Positions 58,156 to 64,000 of a DNA stretch of 64,000 nucleotides are shown in pieces; position 1 is the first letter of the stretch, and every line of letters begins with the position of its first letter. The notes beneath the pieces are model-generated. The model searched no databases, was not told where the DNA came from, and was given only the letters and a program-made list of their open reading frames with translations. The stretch lies in the NCBI GenBank assembly GCA_964020085.1, contig CAXHUQ010000241.1, positions 270,001 to 334,000 on the forward strand, given 5' to 3'. Source of the DNA: Micromussa lordhowensis (taxonomy: Eukaryota > Cnidaria > Anthozoa > Scleractinia > Lobophylliidae). A program made the position numbers and the translations under genes.

Positions 58156-59403
58156 CTACTTGTGTTCCACTTTCTCATACACAAACCGCATATACTTGTC
58201 CCTATTTATTTCAAACCCTCCTGGGAGTCTCTTTTGTAAATTCTGCAATTGCTTCTGTACAATCATTTCATTCTGGTAGAAATCCATGAGAAAGTTATAA
58301 AAAAATGGGTACCAAAACCCTGCACACATGCACTCTGAAGCCTCTTCTTATTTTTTCGGTTGTTCTCAGCCTCTTGGTAGCTTGTTTTAAGGGAGTTGGC
58401 CTGAAGGCATAGGTTTATATCATGAAATTTGCACAATGATGACTTGTGCAGATTGGTTGTGGAATGAAATCTATCACCAAGGACATATCTTCTTGTTAAA
58501 CCTGTCATGGGATGAGCCCATGGATCTCCATTTCCACCAACTTCAACAGACACTGGTTTAAATTCTGCTGGAACAATGTCGGGCAAATTGACTCCCTATA
58601 AATAGATACAAAATAAAGGGGAAAAAATGTTCAATCACCAATATGTCATGCAACTGCGGAAAGCATAGTGGACTAAATAATGTCTGACATGAGCCGGCCC
58701 CAATTCATTGTGGCTCATTTTGTTGGGTTTTAAGGTCAACATGCAATCCTTGACACCCAAAGTTCCTTTCTCCACCCACGAGCTAGCAGTTCAGGCGATA
58801 GGGTGAATAACCTGTGATGGATTAGCCAAGGGAGGTAACAGAAACTAGAAAGTATTGGTAGTTCTGAGCAAGTTGAGCTTAAAACATTTAACCTTGAGCC
58901 CTTATATAGTGTAAGTCAAAAACAAAAAATGGTCTGTCAACATAGCAGAAATAAAATGAATAATACTAAAGCCAAGATCTTTGAGAAGATTGAATGTTGT
59001 TTTGAAAATTCAATGTTGTACAATTTATTATTTGAGCAAGTTGAATGCACATTCCATTTTCAGGCCAGTCAAAAGAAAGTATGTCTTGAGAAAGCAGCAT
59101 AGACCAAACGACACAACTAACTAGCTTGGTTTGGATTGATATTTGTACCTTCAGAAATTAAACAGGAACTGAAAATAGTAATACCTCCTCTGGTAATTTT
59201 CCCATTGATGGTACCTCAAAGCAACCACTATTGTTTTCCCACAACTTGTTAGCAATGTCCTTGTCGTGACAATCCACATGTCTTATAAAACCACAAGGAG
59301 TATCGCAGATGAAAATGGGTGGGGGATACTTTATTGATAGATACAAATCTCCAGCATCCCGAACAGACTCTTGAATGGTGAGAAACTTGGATGCTACAGT
59401 GAC
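58156..59403 (-). pseudogene. C-terminal exons of a transposase-like protein with a one-base frameshift
   Basis: Exon 59185..59403 (73 codons, phase 0) reads VTVASKFLTIQESVRDAGDL, PPPIFICDTPCGFIRHVDCH, DIANKLWENNSGCFEVPSMG. Exon 58156..58595 reads GVNLPDIVPAEFKPVSVEVG, HPMTGLTRRYVLGDRFHSTT, HDINLCLQANSLKTSYQEAE, then FGTHFF; here a run of seven T (eight would keep frame) shifts the frame, after which MDFYQNEMIVQKQLQNLQKR and FEINRDKYMRFVYEKVEHK lead to the stop. The pattern resembles coral proteins auto-annotated as HMGXB3-like and thought to be transposase-derived; this is recollection. The shift is in a homopolymer, so a sequencing error is possible. Upstream exons were not found. Confidence 0.55.
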
Positions 59404-59594
59404 CTAAAAAAGATTAGCATCAGTTTCTTATACTACATTTCAACTTGAAAATTCAACGTTGCAAATATTGATTGCGACTACATATTTATGCAAAGCAATC
59501 AATGTGGGCCATTAATTTTGGGTTCCTGTCAATTATTTTAACTGGTTCCATTTTTTGATTTACATCCCTGAATCCCATAACACTTCCCCTTCAG

Positions 59595-59676
59595 GACTTA
59601 AATGGACTGAGGCTTCCAGACTTCTATGTCTGCCAACAACGGACGGTATGTCCTGGAATGGAGGCCTTGCTCATTT
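59595..59676 (+). pseudogene. HARBI1-like transposase exon, left part
   Basis: After a CCCCTTCAG acceptor the frame reads DLNGLRLPDFYVCQQRTVCP, then GMEALLI, and is cut at 59676 by the 4.0 kb element. Removing the element and one target copy restores ...GMEALLILLRRLTYPNRW in frame with 63692..63787. This is the N-terminal helical region of PIF/Harbinger nucleases. Confidence 0.75.
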
Positions 59677-59699
59677 GTGACCTCTCACGCGAAAATGTT

Positions 59700-60430
59700 C
59701 CTTACGGTTAGCCGTTCGTAAGCCGTTCATTAGCCGTTCGAACGGGCTGAGATACCGTTCGAACGGCTTGAGCTATCCGTTCAAAAAAATTAACATCCAT
59801 TTGAACGGATCGAGCTATCCGTTCAAAAAAATTAGCATCCGTTCGAGCGGATCAAGCTATCCGTTCAAAAAAATTAGCATCCGTTCAAACGGATTGAGCT
59901 ATTCGTTCAAAAAAATTAGCATCCATTCGAACGGCTCAAGCTGTCCGTTCAAAAAATATCGTAAGCCGTTCGAACGGTTCGAACTATCCATTTAAAAAAA
60001 ATCATCCGCCGTTCGAACGGCGCGAGTTCGTCAGCCGTTTGAATGGTTTTAGCTATCTGTTCAAAAAGTTTGTCAGCCGTTCGAACGGCTCGAGCTATCC
60101 GTCCGCAAAAAAATAGTCAGCCGTTTGAAAGATGCGTGCTATCCATTAAAGGAAAAATCGTCAGCCTTTCGAATGGCTCGAGCTATACCGTTCCAAAAAA
60201 TTCGTCAACCGTTCCAGCTATCCGTTCAAAAAAAAAAAAAAACAGTAATTATCAATTTAGTTGACCGTCACGTTCGAACGGTTCCAGCCATTCAGACTCA
60301 AAGAATTATTATTGTCAACGATTCGAGTGTTTCGAGAATATACCGTCCCTAAACAATTTGCCAGCCGTCAAGCTATCAGACTTGAGTGGAAAATCGTCAA
60401 CCGTTCGAATTTGAGATAGCGCTATCCGTT
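59700..60430 (+). repeat. Left subterminal array of CCGTTCGAACGG palindromes
   Basis: About 14 diverged units of 40-50 bp. A typical unit is AGCCGTTCGAACGGCTCGAG, then CTATCCGTTCAAAAAAAT, then AGCATCC or CGTCAGCC. The 12-bp palindrome is intact in several units and decayed in others. Confidence 0.85.
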
Positions 60431-61319
60431 GCATTAACTATCAAGCCAACCTGTCAAATAAAGAAGTCACCTACTTTATGTCAGCTTTAGTAATCTGCGT
60501 TGTTTACAAAAGCCTGCAAGCTCACAATAGTCATGGTTGTTGGTTTTTTTTTTTGCTCCTTAGCCATTTTCGCTTTCATAACATTTAATTATCGAAGCAA
60601 GTTTATTCAAGACTTGCATGTTTTTAATTTGTTTCCCGAAAATTTTTTCGATTTTGGATGTATGCAGCATATGCAAATTTTGATTTTAGGTCCTAAGACA
60701 TGTCCCGTGGGAATACAATGAGAGTTTATCATGTCATGGTCAATTTCTGGAGGAAGCGCTGCTTTTCCAGATGTCATTTCTTGATCTTGTGTGAGAGTTG
60801 CTAACCTTGCAAAAGGAATCGACAAAATCCGTGTCATTTTTGAGCAGCCTTCGAAAAAGACGCTGCCATTTATTTTGTCAATAGGATTAGCTTGCCAAGT
60901 TTGATACCAGGATTAATTTTCCTTAAAACCACAAAAATGTGAGTGTAAAAATGGCAACCAGCTGTTGAAAATTACCGTCAAAAGAAATGTTTTCTGAGAG
61001 GAAAACGACTGGAAATTAACATACAATGTATCGCAGGTACTTCGAGTCGCTTTGGTTTCTGCACTATTTTGTGTCTTAATTACAAGGCTCACTGATTATT
61101 TTATTCCTTGTTTGTTATTTATTCATCCGACAGATAATTAGAACATATCCAAGGTAATCTTTATATTTGAACAATTCATTGATTTCTCTATTAACTCACA
61201 GCAAAATCATTCCCGTAAATAGATAAGCTGCAAAGGAAAAGACCTATCCGCTCTTTGTTACAGTTACGGATTTGGTCAAATAAAGCAAGTATTGCAATGA
61301 CTGTGATGAATTACGGTCA

Positions 61320-61405
61320 CTTCGTTCCATAGTCACTTCATTCCAAGTCACTTCGTTCCATCTTACGGTCACTTCGTTCCACATAATAGTCACTTCGTTC
61401 CACAG
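61320..61405 (+). repeat. Short tandem GTCACTTCGTTCCA repeats
   Basis: Five copies of GTCACTTC[GA]TTCCA separated by 3-9 nt. The TTCGTTC core recalls the subterminal TTCG motif. Confidence 0.8.
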
Positions 61406-61659
61406 TATTTTCCCTAAGTTTAAGGTATTGTAAGTCTGCCGTTTAATTAGTGCAATTTGCTTGATGCTTTATGTACCGATGCCATGGCGAGTAAGAAAAA
61501 TTTTTGGCGACAAAAATTCTGGCGAAAGTCGCCAATTGATCAATGCATTACTGTTGTATTTTAAACACAAACTTCTGTAACTTATTCATATGCTAAGTAG
61601 AAACTTCATGTGATCAACAAGAACTGCAAGATTTCGATCCGCCAGATGCTCTGAAATAG

Positions 61660-61666
61660 TATAAAA
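61660..61666 (+). promoter_or_regulatory. TATA box of the element's gene
   Basis: TATAAAA, 106 bp before the ATG at 61772, with CpG-containing leader sequence between. Confidence 0.55.
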
Positions 61667-61771
61667 GTCCTCGAGGTGGCGTAAGCGATTCACACTTATC
61701 TTGTAGTCGCTATCAGTGCTTTTCGTCAGTTTAAGTTACGATCGAAGTTACGATTACTTTGTCAGTCCAAC

Positions 61772-62272
61772 ATGCTCAGGCAAATATGCAGAAGGACCAG
61801 CCAACAAAAATCGAATGCTAACGAGAAGTTAACCGGGATAGCACCAACGCGTAAGATAACCGAAAAAGACCTGGATTTCACCGTAGGAATGGTGGTAACT
61901 GTCAACTGGGAGGGAAAATTAGTTGAAGCGGAGATCCTTGCATTAGATGGTAAGTCTGACTTTGTCAATTTTAGTCAGTTGCATTTAATTTGTTCTCTAT
62001 ATTTTTCAATGCTGGACAACTGTTTACACTGAGAAATCAGTTACTTTTACGGTTAAGTTCCAGAGTCAAGCGAACAGTCTGAATTGATTTCACTTATTAC
62101 CATCACTCAAGCACATATAATTTCCCCTGTAGATGACGTGAACGTTCTGAGCGAGAATGATTTGAAGTGGTCAGCTAAACACTTGCCTGCGCCGGTGGAC
62201 GACGAGCTGACGGAGGAGAATACCAAGCAAGCCATCGAACCTCAAAAAAACAAAGTGGCGGTCCCCAAAAAG
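61772..62272 (+). CDS. First two exons of a BEN-gene-like reading frame inside the 4.0 kb element
   Basis: Exon 1 (61772..61949) reads MLRQICRRTSQQKSNANEKL then DLDFTVGMVVTVNWEGKLVE and AEILALD. Exon 2 (62133..62272) reads DDVNVLSENDLKWSAKHLPA, VDDELTEENTKQAIEPQKNK and PKK, then a GTTAGT donor. Junctions are in phase. The plan matches the first two exons of the BEN gene at 39614: a basic start, a G-x-V-V-x-V-x-W beta module ending in A-x-I, and a second exon that turns Lys-rich. No later exons (coiled coil, BEN) are found before the right array, so the gene is truncated. The BEN link is inference from architecture. Confidence 0.5.
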
Positions 62273-62339
62273 GTTAGTTTAGCTAGGAGTCTTTTAACCG
62301 TGCATAGATGCGGCCTTACAGGGTACAAGCGGAAAGGAT

Positions 62340-62690
62340 AGGGAAAAATTAGTTATTTTACTTTAAAATGACTTGGCGTAAGCTGGACAGTTTACAACAA
62401 TGGCGACCTTACTTGAAATTTGCGTCGTGTGCAGCGTACAGACGAAAAAGTTATTTTACTTTAAGATGACTAGGCGTATACTGGAGAGTTAACAACAATA
62501 GCGGCCTTGTTTTTGCTTAAATTCCTGTCGATTACGCAGATTACCAACAAAAAAGATAGAAAAACGAGTTGTTTCACTTTAAATGACTTGACTGTTAACA
62601 ACAATGGCGGCCTAACTTTTTTAAAAATTTGCGTCGCGCACAGAAATAGGGGAAATTGACGAGTTCTTTTACTTTAAAATGACTTTTAAA
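62340..62690 (+). repeat. Tandem repeat of about 110-125 bp, three to four diverged copies
   Basis: Each unit contains TTACTTTAAAATGACTTGGC, a segment near GTTAACAACAATGGCGGCCT, and AAATTTGCGTCG..CAGCG. It starts just after the exon 2 donor. Confidence 0.8.
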
Positions 62691-63290
62691 TGGATCTGTT
62701 TGTGATAGACGAGGACTAGGCCAAAAGAAACTGACGGAGCTCAACTTCAGAATACCCCGCCACTCACGCCCTCCTTAAATCTACTGCTACCGTAGTCAAT
62801 GAATAAGTACTAAACTTAATGTTAAACTGAAGTGTTACCGCGGTCCGCAGTCCCGCAGTCGATGAATAAATATTAAACTAAGAGTTGAACTAAAGTGCTA
62901 TCATCGATGCCACGCTTTTGGATATTAAAATAAACAAGTTTCATTCAAAACTCACTCAGGCAACGATAAGAGTTCGATAAAACGAAAAAAATTCCTCCAT
63001 GCAAACGTGGCCAGACGCCCAGGCTAGACGCGACGATGGCGCCACTCGAAAATAATTTATTTTGAGATTGCGTTATTTTCGTTTCGAACACTGAAAAACG
63101 GCTTCGCGAAAGCAGCGTTATTTGTGTCAAAAGTTGGAAAATCTCTAGTTTGAACAGCTGATATATTTTTTTGCGGCCACACATGGCAAATCGGAGCCAT
63201 TTGACTATGATGAACGAGGCAAAGCGGCCCGTGTCAAGCCGGTAGTGTTTCTCATTTCTTTTTGCTTCTGCCGTCTAGCCATTCAATCCT
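62691..63290. other. No gene recognised
   Basis: Contains two diverged copies of a TACCGCGGTCCG..GTCGATGAATAA-like segment near 62790 and 62840; otherwise unremarkable. Confidence 0.4.
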
Positions 63291-63299
63291 AGGCATTCG

Positions 63300-63660
63300 A
63301 AAATAAAAATGGCATCCGTTCACCCGTTCGACTTAACCGATCTATAAACAGTACGTCCGTTCAGCCATTCGACTTATCCTTTCGAAAAAAAAGTTGCATC
63401 CATTCAGCCGTTCGACCCTGCCGTTCGAAAAAAGTTTGCATCCGTTCAGCCGTTCGACCCAGCCGTTCGAAAAAAGTTTGCATCCGTTTACCCGTTCGAC
63501 CTCAAACGTTTGAAAAAAAATTACAGCCGTTCAGCCGTTTGACTTCACCGTTCGAAACAAATTTGCATCCGTTCAGCCGTTCAACCGATCCGTTTCGAAC
63601 GGCTTGTCTAGCCGTTTCTTATCCGTTCGCTTGCCGTGCGTTCAGCCGTTCGAACGGATA
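63300..63660 (+). repeat. Right subterminal array of GCCGTTCGA motifs
   Basis: Seven or more units of about 42-45 bp, typically CATCCGTTCAGCCGTTCGAC, then CCAGCCGTTCGAAAAAAGTTTG. It ends in CCGTTCGAACGG next to the TIR. Confidence 0.85.
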
Positions 63661-63691
63661 CTGTAAGGAAAGTTTTCGCGTGAGAGGTCAC

Positions 63692-64000
63692 ATTTTACTA
63701 CGGAGGCTTACATACCCAAACAGATGGTGTGAATTAACACAAATGTTTGGCAGAGCAGAACCTGAACTGAGCTTGATTTTTAATGAGGTATCTGTGCTTT
63801 GTTAAAAGTTTCCATATTGAGTTCCTTTTTTCCAACTTACAGAGATCATTGCTAATTTTGTTCTTTATTAAATTTTTAGATTCTTAAAGACATTCATCAG
63901 AGATTTGGTAATCTTTTACATAATTTGGATCATGTGTGGCTGAATCCAGAGGCTTTTGCTAGAGCTATTTTTGACAAGGGATCCCCACTTAGAGACTGCT
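63692..64000 (+). pseudogene. HARBI1-like transposase, right part of the split exon and next exon
   Basis: 63692..63787 reads LLRRLTYPNRWCELTQMFGR then AEPELSLIFNE and a GTATCT donor. The next exon starts 63880 after TTTTTAG and reads ILKDIHQRFGNLLHNLDHVW, LNPEAFARAIFDKGSPLRDC to the window end. These are the blocks just before the first catalytic Asp (normally in a GFIDGT motif) of PIF/Harbinger transposases; the catalytic part lies beyond the window. The coding frame is open on both sides of the insertion, so the element was disrupted by it fairly recently. Confidence 0.75.

Larger units (their letters stand above)
59677..63691. mobile_element. 4.0 kb TIR element with subterminal palindrome arrays, inserted in a HARBI1-like exon
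   Basis: The ends are inverted repeats of about 31 bp with 3 mismatches; the left reads (T)GTGACCTCTCACGCGAAAA then ..TTCCTTAC. The flanking HARBI1-like exon reads through once the element is removed; ATTT on both sides (59673..59676 and 63692..63695) fits a 4-bp target duplication, though 2 or 3 bp are also compatible. Inside each end is an array of CCGTTCGAACGG-type palindromes (59700..60430 and 63300..63660). The interior holds a TATA-driven gene start (61772..62272) and tandem repeats. No transposase is present, so it is non-autonomous or uses a trans factor. I cannot assign a superfamily. Confidence 0.75.

Noticed and set aside
59768..59995. Repetitive open frame (SYPFKKISIRSNG units)
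   Set aside because: It is a translation artefact of the palindrome array; unit lengths vary and the frame is lost in other units.
59700..60430. CRISPR-like regularly spaced repeats
   Set aside because: The units are themselves imperfect and include the 'spacers', the array recurs near the other end of a TIR element, and the genome is animal. These are subterminal transposon repeats.

Overview
The window is animal nuclear DNA, most likely from an anthozoan cnidarian (a stony coral or close relative). The genes are split by short introns with GT-AG borders, coding DNA is sparse, and the repeat content is typical of cnidarians: L1/Tx1-like LINEs, a YR retroelement, a Crypton, Tc1, Harbinger and Tigger-like DNA transposons, and many foldback MITEs. 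I see no prokaryotic gene organisation, no CRISPR array and no convincing tRNA or rRNA. Species assignment is inference.

Layout, 1-22 kb. 1-6.6 kb is a dead copy of a multi-copy zinc-domain gene (minus strand), cut by an L1-like LINE that itself holds a 1.2 kb TA-flanked Tigger-like element. 7.2-10.6 kb holds a decayed minus-strand gene that reads like a ParB-like domain followed by a DNA-methyltransferase-like region. 12.2-17.1 kb is a YR retroelement with PAT/Ngaro-type split direct repeats. 18.2-18.7 kb is an unidentified exon, 19.8-21.2 kb a broken Crypton recombinase, and 21.5-22.2 kb a broken LINE ORF1.

Layout, 23-45 kb. A small plus-strand gene starts at 23.7 kb. One of its introns contains an 8.6 kb element (24212-32839) with about 585 bp terminal inverted repeats and TTAA target duplications; that element carries a three-exon gene for a Cys-rich, RNase H-fold-like, C2H2 protein. 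At 33.2-45.3 kb is a second LINE, split by an 8.8 kb TA-flanked element (34148-42962) that carries both a Tc1 DD34E transposase and a six-exon BEN-domain gene.

Layout, 45-64 kb. An intact two-exon HIRAN-like gene (45.4-46.7 kb, plus) converges on an intact ten-exon gene of unknown function with a Myb/MADF-like N-terminal region (48.4-55.0 kb, minus; 1,108 aa). A PHD-like gene follows (56.1-57.4 kb, plus), then a frameshifted transposase-like gene (58.2-59.4 kb, minus). A HARBI1-like transposase exon at 59.6 kb is interrupted by a 4.0 kb element with matching TIRs and subterminal arrays of a 12-bp palindrome; that element carries a TATA-driven gene start resembling the BEN gene.

The genes do not form a pathway. 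The window is a nest of mobile elements with a few host-like genes between them. The most notable theme is two unrelated-looking TIR elements that both carry a TATA-box gene with BEN-gene-like first exons, and both have terminal arrays of TTCG-containing palindromes.
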